Positions 34,947 to 47,201 of a stretch of DNA of 64,000 nucleotides are shown one piece after another (positions within the stretch are counted from its first letter, which is position 1; each line of letters starts with the position of its first letter). The stretch is taken from assembly GCA_023525715.1 (NCBI GenBank), contig CM042014.1, positions 22,046,563 through 22,110,562 of the forward strand. The letters run 5' to 3'. The notes beneath the pieces were generated by a model. It made no database searches. It was given only the letters and a program-made list of their open reading frames with translations, and had not been told where the DNA came from. Made by a program: the position numbers and the translations under genes. Source of the DNA: Cichorium intybus (taxonomy: Eukaryota; Streptophyta; Magnoliopsida; Asterales; Asteraceae).

Positions 34947-35294
34947 GGGGCGTGTTTGGCAAAGTTAGCTGGAAGCTGTGACTTTTAGTTTGTATATGAC
35001 TATTCGGTAAAAGTAGTTGGAAACTTTTAAAATATGTAAAATAACATAAAAGGACATCTGCGTAATTATTGGTTATAGTTTTAAGAGTATTCTAGTAATT
35101 AATTATATAATTGGTACAGCTTTTTGTTAAACGCTATTTCAACTAGCTTTTAAAATAGTAACGTTTACTTTAAAATAAAAGCTTCAAGCTCGTGTCACCG
35201 AACGAAGCTTTTGGTTTTTATTAGAGCTATTTCATAAACGCTAGAAGGTAGAAGCTCTCAAACGCTCCCAAAAACTCTGTATCAAACACGCCCC
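34947..35294. mobile_element. MITE with GGGGCGTGTTTGG inverted ends
   Basis: 348 bp bounded by GGGGCGTGTTTGGC at the left and its near inverse (ATCAAACACGCCCC) at the right, with TA on each side. Internally AGCTTTTAAA and related motifs form longer partial inverted repeats. The terminal sequence is common to MITEs in many dicots. Superfamily not certain. Confidence 0.7.
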
Positions 35295-35370
35295 TATAAT
35301 TGACTAATTAATATAATTTTATTATAAATCCAAAAACTACTAATTTTTTAATATATAAATAAATACAAAA

Positions 35371-35512
35371 ATTATGTTAACTATTATTTTAATTGCTTAA
35401 GGTTTTGAGCAAGATGTGGTCATTTGATGGTTGACAATACAAAATTTATGTTAACTATTAATTTAATTGCTTAAGGTTTTGAGCAATATATGGTCATTTG
35501 GTGGTTGACAAG
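35371..35512. repeat. Direct duplication of about 70 bp
   Basis: Two copies share ATGTTAACTATTA, TTTAATTGCTTAAGGTTTTG and TGGTCATTTG(A/G)TGGTTGAC, spaced about 76 bp apart, immediately before a (TA)n tract. Confidence 0.88.
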
Positions 35513-35523
35513 TTTCATAAAAA

Positions 35524-35525
<2 letters not shown>

Positions 35526-35600
<75 letters not shown>
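35526..35600. repeat. (TA)n microsatellite
   Basis: About 37 TA units. Confidence 0.96.
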
Positions 35601-35604
<4 letters not shown>

Positions 35605-36735
35605 TATGACAAAATTTCAAGTCTAGAAAAAACATACATGTTTATCATTTCAATTCCGTTTTTCATACACAATGGAGAATGATGATTTTTGTCAGATTCA
35701 AGATTTATTCTTGAATAGATAGTTAATCATGAGACAGATCTATAGCGAGCAATTTCTATCTTAGAACATTGCAATTCGTAGGCTTCTATATGTACAAGTT
35801 TGTGTTGTAATCTACATTCCAGTACGTTTTCTTGTAATTTGACTTTGTTTTGATGAAATTTACATTCCTCATTTTTGTTTGATATATATAATTTGTATGA
35901 TTATAACTCCTTTATTCTTATGAGTTGCATCACATGCACATAAATTTGTATATTTTAGTATTGTAATTTATTCTTTAATGATAATAACATTCATAGAAAT
36001 TATGTGCTATTTTGCTATGGAGGTCAAGTTTTGTCATAAAATTAATTATATATGATTACATCCTTATAGGTGTCCTGCTTGTGGATGCCAAGAAGATTCG
36101 ATTTGGTTTGTGAATTTGTGGGATAAACTAGTTGAACTAGTTGACAAATAACCATTTAACTTGTGACAAATATATTCCTCACTTTCCTTTATTAAAGTTG
36201 ACCATATATTAAAAGCAAGTGTTGGAACTTTTGGATAGAATTCTCCAAGAACGGTGATATAAGCAAACTAATATATTTATTAATAAGAAACTGTTCTCGC
36301 GAAAATATAAAACTAAATATTGGACCGATTTAAATAGGAACTTTAAATGTTAGGTATTTTTAAAACGTTACTCAGGGTTTAATAATTTTATATTTTAAAA
36401 TTTCAACACTTATTTATTAACTTATTTTATATCAGATACAAAAGATATAAAAATTTATTTTTTTTCTTTTACGGTTAATGATCGATATTGACGTATTTTT
36501 AAGACGAAAAAAATTATGTTATTGCATTCACGGTCTAATAAACACGTAAAAATGTAAATAAAAATAATAATATAATATTCTACATAGGATATATTTTAAA
36601 TGGTAATCGCACAATCTGAACGGCCTACGTCAACCCATCTCAAGATTCGTGTGGAAGGTCAATCGCGGAACATTATTGATATTTTAAGCGTGTCAACGTT
36701 TGAATCATGGACGTTTAACAGTTCCTATTTAATAA
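35601..36735. other. AT-rich spacer
   Basis: No gene, RNA or clear element seen. Confidence 0.45.
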
Positions 36736-36772
36736 GAGAGAGAGAGAGAGTGTGTGTGTGTGTGTGTGTGTG
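36736..36772. repeat. (GA)n(GT)n compound microsatellite
   Basis: About seven GA/AG units pass directly into about ten GT units. Confidence 0.93.
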
Positions 36773-36785
36773 TACTCTGCACGAC

Positions 36786-36895
36786 TGCACCTCCTTATGC
36801 GAGGGCGGCCCCCTTCGACCCTGCTTGCCAGGGGCGTTGCTCCTTGGATCTCGCAAGGGGGTTCAACACCCTTGACCCCCGCCATTTTGGTCGAA
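36786..36895. other. Isolated GC-rich patch
   Basis: About 110 bp rich in G and C (GGGCGGCCCCCTTCGACCC, CAAGGGGGTTCAACACCC) inside AT-rich DNA. It has the look of a degraded transposon fragment of the kind with repeated 'cccttgacccccgcc' motifs. Not a recognisable gene. Confidence 0.35.
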
Positions 36896-37185
36896 CCGAG
36901 ATCAAACTCATTCTACATAATCGTGCATTCTGCATTTCCTTACTTGTCTAAAAACAAGACTTAAACTCAATTTGTAATATTGTAAATTCCAATATACTAA
37001 AATGACTTGTTGACACTAAAATCTTATTTAAGCTCCTTTAGTTCTAATATATGTGTTTTTCGCCCCTCCCATCAATGCATTCTCGTGTGCATTTCGAATG
37101 ATCAGTTGTACTATGTCACGACATCTGTTATCTATAGAAAAGGAGTGTACAGCCACTCTAGTATGATCATGAATCAACAGGGGTG

Positions 37186-37235
37186 ACCAGTGGCGGATCC
37201 AGAAATTTTGTCGGTTGGGGGCATTAGTGATCATC
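37186..37235. mobile_element. hAT-type terminal sequence, orphan
   Basis: CAGTGGCGGATCCAGAAATT is a common terminal sequence of plant hAT elements; the partner end was not found nearby, so this is probably one end of a truncated copy. Confidence 0.4.
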
Positions 37236-39300
37236 TATCTGGTAGGCTCGGGCAAAAATAACAGGGTCGGGTCAAATGGTTAAGTTTTGCATTCTAAAAT
37301 AAAAAGAAAAAATGCCTTTGCATTCTAAAATAACAGGGTCGGATCAAATAACATTTAGTTAAAACATATATAATCGTTCAAGAGTACAATATAACTTGTT
37401 TTGACATGATATTTTTGGAGAATTGTATCATTTTTTAATTACTATCGGGCATTGGTTACCTGTTTTGGTGGCACCAGTTTTGTGGGCGAAAAGCATCTAA
37501 GTGGTTAGAGCAATAATGGGTTTTATTACTTTGTATTTTATTAGCATATTCGTTGCTATCCACATTCTTTGTGCCTCGAGTGCATGCCACATAATCAAAT
37601 CACAATAAATTATATTGCTGGTATTTTTTAAAGCTAAAAATATGCGAAATTTAGACCACTTCTGACTCTGTTAATAAGAAAAATATAAAGATGACGGCTT
37701 TGCACATTTTTATTATAACGGCTAACACGTGTACTTTTAGTTAACTTTTAAACTATATTATTCGGTAACTCGGATCAATGGTTAAATGATACATTTTCAT
37801 CAAAAACCTGATATGGCCTAAGCTACAAGCCATCTGATCGGGTTTGCACCACTGTTATTACGATTAGAGAATGATGGGTGAATTGTGATTATTAGTATAG
37901 ACATTGTGAATTATGATTGAGACAAATATTACAATTTTTATCACATCTAAACATTGTGAGAGGGGAACTTGCACTCAACACACCACATCTAAACAAAATA
38001 AGTTATTGTCTTCTTCATCCAACTTGTTAAGTCTCATTCAATCTAGTCGAGTTTCGATTTGTCTTATCAAAGGTCGTACCACGTAACATACAACAAGAAA
38101 CTAAATGTGTTACGGTAGTCATTAATCTAGTTTTTAAACTAATTACCAAATACAGAAATATCTATTAAGTTTTTCCAATCTCATTAAATTTTCCCAAATC
38201 AAATTGGTTGGACAAATAGGGAAATGCAACAAGATTCTCAAACAGGATAACGATCAAGATTCATGATCTAAATATATCAATTCCTTGGGTTAAAGTGATA
38301 TACCTAACTGCATTTTTGTATTTAAATAACAGATTTTAAACTTTGAGACTAATAGAATCCTGGAAAAATTTTCATTTATCCTAATTTTTAATAAATAATA
38401 ATAAACATTGGCGATAAATAATGATAAAAGAAAATAGAAATCCACAAAATGGTCCAATGGAGGATGCATATGGTAGGCATCACCTGAGTGGGAAGTAGGC
38501 AGTAGGAAGTAGTTGTAAGGTAGTAGGTCCATAACTTTTGTTACTAAAAAGTCTTTCCAACTTCAAATAAATACAATATTTCGTAATTAATGTACTCTAG
38601 ATATAAACTTTTTAGTCTAAAATCGTTTTGCAAATGCTTATAACTGTTATAAAATATTCGAAACATTCATCTTAGTTCAGAATTTTATTATAATTATTGT
38701 TTTATTTTGTAGATAAACTTATAAATAAGTTGCTTATCATATATCACAACTTATTTTGAAACAAAGAGAGTATTAACTATTACATGTTTAATTTGATGTG
38801 CAAATTAAATTTGGTATATGAATAACAAACTTATTTTCACACATACAAGTTGCAAGCGACTTGTGTGGTAGTGTCTTTACGGCAATGGTACTTTGCGGGC
38901 TAAACCTTATCAACATTCAAGATGATCAGGTACCTTTTCTAACGTGCATGAGAAATTGTCAAATATGCCCAGCAAAGCATATAGTCATGTTGGCATCATA
39001 CAACAAACAAGTAAAAATTATATAACCATATTACGGTCTTCGATATTCCTTGGGATAATTTTTATAAATTGTTTGTGTTGAAAATTGTTAAACTGAGTTT
39101 ATAACTTTATATAAATGCTACTATGCTAGTAGGTAAAAGTAAAACCAAATTAAAACGAACCAAATAGAAAAGCTTACAAAAACAAGTTGACCACTTATTT
39201 TATTTTGCGACATGTAGGTGTAGATATTTATTATAAAAGCATGTAAAATTAATTAATTAATTCGTTATGGGATTCGAAGAATATTGGTATTCGTGAGAAT
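37236..39300. other. Spacer upstream of the RING-CH gene
   Basis: AT-rich, no gene seen. The last few hundred bases contain the presumed promoter. Confidence 0.45.
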
Positions 39301-39312
39301 GATAGAACAGGA

Positions 39313-39319
39313 TATAAAT
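39313..39319 (+). promoter_or_regulatory. TATA box of the RING-CH gene
   Basis: TATAAAT about 150 bp before the ATG, followed by a C/T-rich leader (39318-39430) typical of plant 5'-UTRs. Confidence 0.55.
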
Positions 39320-39464
39320 GCCACTCCCACACCAGTACTCCATCTCTGCTTTCATGCCATTTACTTCTCAAACATCATCAAACTCGACATTTCTCCTCTC
39401 TCCACATAACTCTCATCTTAAAATTCTAAATATCAAAACAAATCTCAAAAAAGAAAGTAACACC

Positions 39465-41808
39465 ATGTCTGAATCTGAAGTGCATGATTCAAGTTCATCA
39501 CCGACTAAAGAAGTTATCATCCCTATCAACAAGGTCTCTCTTCATTCCTTCCTTCGTTTTTTCCTTTTTTTCTTTTATTTTTTTTATTACGATCTTTTGT
39601 ATCCACGCAGATTTCTAATGGGTCGTCCTTAATTCGATCATTAACTACTAAAGTTATGATCTTTTTGAATCTAATTATCTGGGTTTGTTTGTTCTCTATG
39701 CAATTGCTCAAACGTCTTGTTCATCAAAATTTGGCTAAATTTTGAAGGTTTTTATAAGAATTTGTAACGGGTTTCTTAAATATTGTGTGCTTTTAGCTCT
39801 AAGTTCCATGTATTTAATTAAATGATTAAGTTAATGAAATAACTGATGCTACCCAACTACTTGTGGCACTTTCCCTAATTCTTGGATGCAAGTTAAAAGC
39901 TTCTTATTATAATACTTTGTGTAATTTTTGTTTGTTTTTAGGTTCAAGAAGACATTTCTGAGGAAAATATAGAAGCGCAAAACGGCAAGCAATGGAGAAA
40001 ACAAAATTTGTTCTTGGAGATACCATCAAGATCGTTACAACCCTCTTCCTCAAATGATTTTGTTCTAATAAAAATGCCACCGACACCAACTCCGACTCCA
40101 AAAAAAGTAAATTTCAACTTGACACCAAGTAATTCGGGACCACTTGGATCTCCAACGACTCAAACATTACGAACAAAATCATCGAAGAAAAGCCTTCTAA
40201 CAAAACTAAGTTTCAAGAACAGGAACAACTCTGTTTCAGATACAGAAAAAGCCGTCGTTAATACAATTCCGGCACCGCCATCTTTCTCAAGATCATGGTC
40301 TTTTACAAAAATATTCACCCCTCGTGGGAAGAGGACTACGGCGTCTTTACCGGTTACCCCTGTTGGTCATTCGGAGGGTCCACCTGCATTAGGAAGCTCG
40401 ACAGGTACTCTGAATTTGGAGACGAAAGTACAAAAACATATGTCTCGGTCTCGTTCAGCTCCGAATCTCGATAAAGATGTTTGTATCAAGAGAATGGATT
40501 CGTTTTTTCGCGTGATTCCTTCAACCCCACGAACGAAAGACGTTGACCCCACGACACCAACACCTACGCCGACTGGTAATAATGCCGGTGAGTTCGTAAA
40601 GTCTAAAACCAAGCTTCCATTATCAGAATTGGCTAAAAAGATACGATTTTTATGGTTAATTAACCTTTTGGTTTAGATGACGATGAAGATGATGTTGGGG
40701 AAGATATACCTGAAGAAGAAGCGGTTTGCAGGATATGTTTGGTTGAATTACGTGAAGGCGGTGAAACCCTGAAAATGGAATGTAGCTGCAAAGGTGAACT
40801 TGCTTTGGCTCATCAAGAATGCGCTGTGAAATGGTTTAGCATAAAGGGGAATAAAACCTGCGATGTGTGCCATCAAGATGTTCAAAACCTATCTGTTACG
40901 CTTTTAAGGATTCAAAGTACTGTTAGAAACCGAAACGCCTCTTCTGCAAGTAGAGCCACTCACATGGAAATTAATGGCTACGGGTAAGTTAATGATCCAA
41001 ATTATTGTTCAAATTAGTTTCTTTATAATCATCTAATGTTGATATCGTTCAGTGATCTCTATAGGGTGTGGCAGGAAGTCCCCATTTTGGTCATTGTTAG
41101 CATGCTTGCATACTTCTGTTTTCTCGAGCAGCTTCTGGTAAGATTCACAAGATCTTGAATGTTTGGAATTATTTAACAAATCCAAAATCTGATGAATTTT
41201 CGTATGAAGGTCGGGAAATTGGGAACAGGTGCAATTGCCCTCTCTCTTCCATTTTCGTGTGTTTTGGGTCTTCTGTCGTCCATGACCTCTTCCACCATGG
41301 GTACGTGATCTATTTTGCCAAAAATTATAACTAAAATTAATAATTGTGTTTCTTAATCTTTACCGTTTTAGTTTACTGTTGTGTATAGTGAAGAGAAGAT
41401 TCGTGTGGTTGTATGCATCGATTCAGTTTTCATTTGTGGTACTCTTCGCGCATATTTTCTACAATCTGGTAAGAAGATTTTTCATACTCCGAGCTATTAT
41501 TTGAGATACGATTAAGGTCTGTGATTAAAAAACCCTAAATTGATGTTATGCAGATTAATATTCAGCCAGTATTATCGATTCTTCTTGCAACGTTTGCGGG
41601 ATGTGGGGTCGTTATGTGTGGTAGTTCGATTTTTGTGGAGGTGTTAAGATTAAGAAGACGATGGATTGCCAGATCGATCGCGAATCACCAAAACGATTCT
41701 AGGGTTGTTTTACATCCAGAAGCACCACACCAGGCATCGTCGTCCTCCAATGGTGATGTTATGCACCAAACTGAAACCGGAAGCAGGGAAGCTTCTGGTG
41801 TGTTTTAA
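39465..41808 (+). CDS. RING-CH (RINGv, MARCH-like) membrane E3 ubiquitin ligase
   Basis: Seven exons by splice consensus and frame: 39465-39533, 39942-40587, 40677-40983, 41053-41137, 41210-41300, 41389-41468, 41554-41808; predicted 510 aa. Residues 1-238 are Ser/Thr/Pro-rich and disordered (TPTPTPKK, SRSRSAPNL). An acidic stretch (239-253) precedes a C4HC3 RING-CH finger: C256, C259, C274, C276, H284, C287, C300, C303. Then four hydrophobic segments follow (VPILVIVSMLAYFCFLEQLL; IALSLPFSCVLGLLSS; a stretch with FSFVVLFAHIFYNL; ILLATFAGCGVVMCGSSIFV) and a cytosolic tail. Finger plus multiple membrane spans is the layout of MARCH-type ligases, which ubiquitinate membrane proteins through an E2 bound to the finger. 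Substrate and compartment unknown. Every splice junction keeps frame, so the model is firm. Confidence 0.92.
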
Positions 41809-42309
41809 GTTGAATTGGGATTTTGTTTACTTTGTTAGTGTGATCTTGAGCTTGCATTGCCTGTAGCTATATAGATGGTAGACACATAGTATGGTGGTGT
41901 CAAAGTTTAGTTCTGTATATTGAGAGAAATATTAGAAAATATAGTTTTGTGTTTCACCGATTATAAGTTTGTTTTTTATAGGGATTATGACTTGATAGGT
42001 AATGAGCAATGTATCGTGTCCATGTTTAGTCATTTAAATTTTTGTTTGTACACGATTTACTGATGACATGCAATGAGTTGTTTGACAACGTACTATTTTG
42101 ATTCGCAATAGCAAATTCTTGAGTTTATTTAGCTAATGGAATAAAAGTATTTGGAAAGGTACCGGCTCTTAAATATGTTCTCAATATCTTTTAAAGAGGG
42201 GGAAGGGATGAGATGGAATAAAATGGAACTAAAAAAAAGACTATTTTTCACCAGCCCACTTTTGAGAGGGTTATCTCAATTTACCTATTTACCTTTATTA
42301 TTCACCTTC
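41809..42309. other. 3' flank of the RING-CH gene
   Basis: 3'-UTR and spacer. No further gene seen before the LINE. Confidence 0.5.
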
Positions 42310-45188
42310 ATCAAGTTTCAGTCTCCATAACCGTATCGATTTCTATCCAGGATGCTAACGGAAACTGGATCTCGGGGAATGACCTTCCAGGATGCTAAAG
42401 TGTAACCGTATCGATTCCACAAGTTTGTTAGAAACCGTTTATCTCGTAACCGTATCGATTTTATCCAGGATGCTAACGGAAACTGGATCTCGGAGAATGA
42501 CCTTCCCAAGCTTTTTGTCTCCCACTTTCAATCTTTCTTGGGATCTGCCCACCCCTCCATTCCTATTCGTGATCCTTGTTCCCTTTTCTCTAATAAGCTT
42601 TCCCCTATTCAGTCTGCCGCCATGCTTACTCCTGTTACTGATGAGGAGGTTAAGTGTGTCCTGTTCCAGATGGGTGATGATAAAGCCCCTGGATCTGATG
42701 GTTTCTCTGCTAAGTTCTTCAAATCTGCTTGGGATATTGTGGGTCCTGATTTCTGTATGGCGGTTAAGGAATTCTTCTATTCTGGAAAACTTTTTAAATC
42801 TTTCAACAACACCATCCTTGCTCTCATCCCTAAAGTTGATTCCCCTTCCAAAGTCACTGATTTTCGCCCTATCGCTTGTTGTAATGTTGTTTACAAATGT
42901 ATCAGCAAGATTATTGTGGATCGTATCAAAAACCATATTTCTTCTCTGGTTGATGAAAACCAGTCTGCTTTCATCCCTGGCCGTTTGATCACCGACAACG
43001 TCCTTCTTGTCCACGAACTCATGTGTGATTATCATTGTCATCGTGGTCCTCCGAGGTGTGCTTTTAAGGTCTATATTCAAAAAGCGTACGACACAGTTGA
43101 CTGGTCGTTTCTTCGGACCATCTTGTATGGGTTTGGTTTCCCCGATCGCATGATTGACCGGATCATGACATGTGTTTCCACGGTTGCTTACTCTGTGAGT
43201 ATCAATGGTAATACACATGGTTTTTTCAACGGTAAAAGGGGCCTGCAGCAGGGTGACCCCCTCTCTCCCTATCTCTTCACTCTTGTCAGGGAGGTGCTAA
43301 ACCTTTTGATCAAGAGAAACATCCATGATTCGGACTCTTTTAAATTCCACAGACAATGTGATGATCAAAGTATCACCCATCTCTGTTTTGCCGACGATCT
43401 CCTTCTCTTCTGTCATGGAGATAGCTCTTCGGTTAGAATCATCTGTGATTCTCTTGAAGAATTCTCTGGGGTTTCTGGCCTCCATCCTAATATTGCGAAG
43501 AGTGAAGCCTTCTACTGTAATGTTGGTGAGAGGACCAAGGATGACATTGACCATATTTTTAAGTTTCCTGAGGGCTCTTTCCCTGTCCGATACCTTGGCG
43601 TTCCTCTTATCACCACCCGTCTTGCCCACAAAGACTGTAAAGGCCTTGTTGATAAAGTCAAATGCAGGATTAATGACTGGAAAAACAAGTCTCTCTCCTT
43701 TGCTGGTCGTCTCCAGCTCATCCTCTCTGTTCTTTCTTCTACTCAAATCTATTGGGCTTCTGTTTTTATTATTCCTAAATCTATATCTAACGATATTGAG
43801 AAGCTCATAAGAGGTTTCCTCTGGTGCAATGGTGAGTTGAAACGAGGTAAAGCTAAAGTCTCCTGGAAAACTGTGTGCCTTCCTAAGGAACATGGTGGTC
43901 TTGACATCCGTAACCTTGCTATCTGGAATGTTGCCCTTATGGCTTCCCATGTTTGGAGACTCCTTTCCAAGAAAGAGTCCCTATGGGTTAAGTGGATCCA
44001 CTCTTACCGTCTATGTGGCCGTAACTTTTGGGATGCTCCCAAAAAATACGGTTCTGGATTTGCCTGGCGAAACATTCTTGATATGAGGGATACGATAAGG
44101 GAGTATATAGTTTCCCAGATAGGGGATGGATGCTCTACCTCTGCTTGGTTCGATAACTGGCACCCTGCGGGCCCCCTTTCTAAATTCTTGTATGCCCGTG
44201 ACATCCATAATGCGGGTTTCGCTCCTGATACTAAGGTTGCTGACCTGGTCCTCAACGGATATTGGGTTCGCCCACATTATTGGAGGGACTCCCATGCTGC
44301 TCTTCTTTCTCATAACCCTCATTCTCTTTCCACATCGGTTCCTGATAATCTCTTTTGGAGATCTAGAGACGGTAAACTATCTCCTTTCTCTGTTAGTTCT
44401 GTTTGGCAGTCTATTCGCCCCTATCATCAACCGGTCTTTTGGTTTCATCTCGTTTGGTTCTCCCAGAATATTCCCAGACATGCTTTCATTCTCTGGGTTG
44501 CTCTTAAAAATCATCTTAAGACTCATGACAAAATCAAAATCTGGGACACTAACTCCAATCTCAATTGTGCGTTCTGCGGGAATTGTCCGGATTCCCTTTC
44601 CCATCTCTTCTTTGAATGTTCTTTCACTTCTTTGGTTTGGCATGACCTCCATCATATCATGAATCTTTCCTTCTCCACTGATAACTGGTCTGATATCATT
44701 AATCAAATCAACCCGATTTCTAAGAGCAAGACCATTTGGTCCATCATCAGAAGACTTGTTCTTGCTGGAGCTGTTTACCACATTTGGCAGGAAAGAAATT
44801 TTCGTATTTTTTAAAAAACTAAAAGATCTTATCATGCTGTCGTGAATAGTGTTAAGGATGATATCAGCTGTAGACTGCTGAGTCTATCTATGAAACCTTG
44901 CACTAATGTTGATTTGGCTAAAACGATATGGACCCTCCCTTGACTTTCTTCCTCTACGCTTCGTTATTTTTCTCTGCTTGTATGGTTTGTTTGTTTTGCA
45001 GGTTGCTTTCCTTTATGTTCTTGTTTGCTTCTGGTTCCATTTCTTGGTTTGGTTCCTAGTTTAGCCTTGTTGTCCGTTGGGGCCTGTCCCGATGGACTTT
45101 CTGGTTTTTAGGTGGGGAGTCCCCAGCCTTATATTGTATTTATTCTTTTTATTAATAAAATTTGCCAGAGGTGCCGCCCTCTTTACCC
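42310..45188 (+). mobile_element. 5'-truncated LINE (L1-like) with long RT frame
   Basis: Non-LTR retrotransposon starting within the linker before reverse transcriptase and ending with AATAAAATTTGCCAGAG, a short GC-rich block and an A8 tail (45181-45188), the usual L1-type 3' end in plants. 5' truncation is typical of target-primed reverse transcription. The first 200 bp are scrambled: CCAGGATGCTAACGGAAACT occurs at 42347 and again at 42464 with a shuffled copy between. The base composition of the coding part stands out as GC-richer than its flanks. A TSD could not be identified. Confidence 0.9.
42538..44814 (+). pseudogene. LINE reverse transcriptase plus zf-RVT domain; catalytic Asp lost
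   Basis: About 760 codons in one open frame that continues upstream to about 42450. Motifs in order: DKAPGSDGFSAKFFKSAWD, DFRPIACCNVVYKCISKII, NQSAFIPGRLITDNVLL, FKVYIQKAYDTVDWSFL, RGLQQGDPLSPYLFTLV, CFADDLLLFCHG, then the thumb region, and a C-terminal zf-RVT domain (PRHAFILWVALKNHLKTHDK, LNCAFCGNCPDSLSHLFFEC). In motif A the usual F-K-V-D is F-K-V-Y: codon 43072-43074 is TAT, so the first catalytic aspartate is Tyr (residue 179 counted from 42538). The second motif, FADD, is intact. With no endonuclease and a substituted catalytic residue the copy is inactive despite the long frame. Confidence 0.9.
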
Positions 45189-46671
45189 AAAAAAAATTGT
45201 AAAGTGCTTAAAATATATACATAAATGTACAACAGTTGCATATTCTCTCGTGGAACTATGGTTGAATTTGAAAAAGCAAAAATGTGGTCAGTTTTTGACA
45301 AATATGGTTATTTTTGTATTAATCTAACTTGTAATTAGTTAACTTGTAGTATTTTTAACACAACAAAAGCTAATATAATTGCCTAAATTAGGCATTGTCA
45401 TGGTAAAATTGTTGGTACAATATATTTATATGTTTTAGTATGTTGTATTATCCTATGTATAAATCAGCCCAATGTGGAGCTAGCATATTGTATATTGTGG
45501 CATTATATATATAACATTTACCAAATGTTATTTACTGTTATTAACATCAAATCGGAGGAACAGTTTTCACTATGCTTCAATACACGTTTTTCCAGCCTCA
45601 ACCTAAAGATCTCAACCACACAGCTCCATTCTCGCTTTTTCTTTGTACATTCTGATCTCTCTTATAAGAAAACCCTAGACGACCTCTATGACTAGCATCA
45701 CACCGGCACCACAACACCGACCAACATCACCAAGCCTCCACACCATTGATGTTGTTGCTAAACACCACAACGCCTTCAACAATCCTAAATCTAAACCACT
45801 AAACAGCACCAAGCTCTCCCCCATTCCTAATTTCTGTCTAGGTTCCGGATTCCAAAATACACCTTTATCTCTCTCCCTCATTCGTAACTTTACTCTACAA
45901 ACTTTGGACCAGTATTTTTGCATACGGTAGAGGTGCGTCTATCTTTCCATAATCATATGTAAAAATAGTGTATTGTTTAGTTGATTAATAAACTTGACAT
46001 TTCCAATAACTTAATCGTTCATCAATTATGCCTCCCTTTTGCTAAGATGAGTGGGCTTTTAGAAAACAATATCCAATATTTTCAATTGTTCTTGGTTCTG
46101 TTTCTATTTTGTTTTTTTTGTGGCAAAGGTACACTTGAGTCGAATTCAATTGTTCATTAGTGTGATAACTTAATGTGCTAGGGTTGTTTGCATTCTGGTG
46201 TGAATATATTATCTACTACAAATTGAATGTTATGGAATGGTAACACAAGAGTATGATCTCTTTTAAAATTCATGAATCAAGCTAGGTATTGGTTTCACTT
46301 TTACAACTTTTTTTATATGCCATCCCTCCAGGGTTATGACATTTAAAAAGCTTTATCGATATTTATTTTTATGGTACTTTTATAACCATATGCAATTGTA
46401 TGCAATTCCATTATCGTTTGAGGTTCTAAGTTCACTAGCAAGGATCAAGAAGTCAAAATTCTCTTAATCACAATTATATATTGTCTTTATATTTTTGCAT
46501 AATTTCATGTTTTCCTTACCTTAAGTCTCATTAAAGAGTTTTTTCCTTTCTTTTTTTGCTTAAAGAGCCTATTTTCTTACCATATATATGAAATATTCAA
46601 AGGTTTGGGGTCTTTTTCCATAATGGAAAGTTGAATCTTCCTGAAGCTTTTTTTTGTGTATATGAAAAAGG
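45189..46671. other. Spacer without convincing gene
   Basis: AT-rich. A Pro/Thr-rich 80-codon frame at 45688-45930 has no recognisable domain and no supporting context. Confidence 0.45.
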
Positions 46672-46914
46672 GTTAATTACGAAAAAAGCACTATACTTTA
46701 CAAAAAATTCAGTTTAACCACCAATTTTTAAAAGATTTGGAAGAAACCACCAATTTTTGGTAAAAAGTTTCATTGAAGCCATTATTACCGGATCTTCCGA
46801 TCATAATGGTTTAGGCTAAAACTTTTTTCTAAAAATTGGTGGTTTATTAGAACAAATGAAAATTTAATTGTTTAAGCAGAAAAAGTAATGAAATATAGTG
46901 TTTTTTTTCCTAAT
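46672..46914. mobile_element. MITE copy 1 (AATTACGAAAAAAGCACTATA ends)
   Basis: Inverted ends: TAATTACGAAAAAAGCACTA at the left, and ATATAGTGTTTTTTTTCCTA on the right reading as its inverse. The interior contains AAACCACCAATTTTT and its inverse AAAAATTGGTGGTTT, so the whole block is a large imperfect hairpin. Confidence 0.72.
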
Positions 46915-46947
46915 TATATAAATTAAAGTATAAACATTATCTAGGTC

Positions 46948-47192
46948 TAATTACAAAAAAGCACTATATTTTGCGGGAAAAAATCAGTTTAACCACCAAT
47001 TTTTAAGATTCGGAAAAATCATCATTTTTTGTAAAAAGTTTCATCAAAGCCATTATTACCGGCTTCTTCAGGTCATCACGGTCAGGATGAAATTTTTTCC
47101 AAAAATTGGTGGTTTTATTAGAGCAAATAAAAATTTGATGGTTAAACCAGAAAAGGTGCAAAAATATAGTGTTTTTTTTTTCGTAATTTGCC
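46948..47192. mobile_element. MITE copy 2, same orientation
   Basis: Same landmarks in the same order as copy 1 (TAATTACAAAAAAGCACTAT, CAGTTTAACCACCAATTTTT, GCCATTATTACCGG, AAAATTGGTGGTTTTATTAG, ATATAGTG then T-run). The two copies are about 276 bp apart start to start and clearly diverged. Confidence 0.72.
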
Positions 47193-47201
47193 CTATGAAA
47201 A

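Noticed and set aside
36752..36964. Open frames over the (GT)n tract and GC-rich patch
   Set aside because: They arise from the microsatellite and compositional bias; no domain and three overlapping frames look equally 'coding'.
42439..43218. 259-aa minus-strand frame opposite the LINE
   Set aside because: Antisense shadow of the LINE reverse transcriptase; the plus-strand frame has clear RT motifs.
45688..45930. 80-aa Pro/Thr-rich frame as a gene
   Set aside because: No domain, no splice or promoter context, and an equally long frame on the opposite strand.
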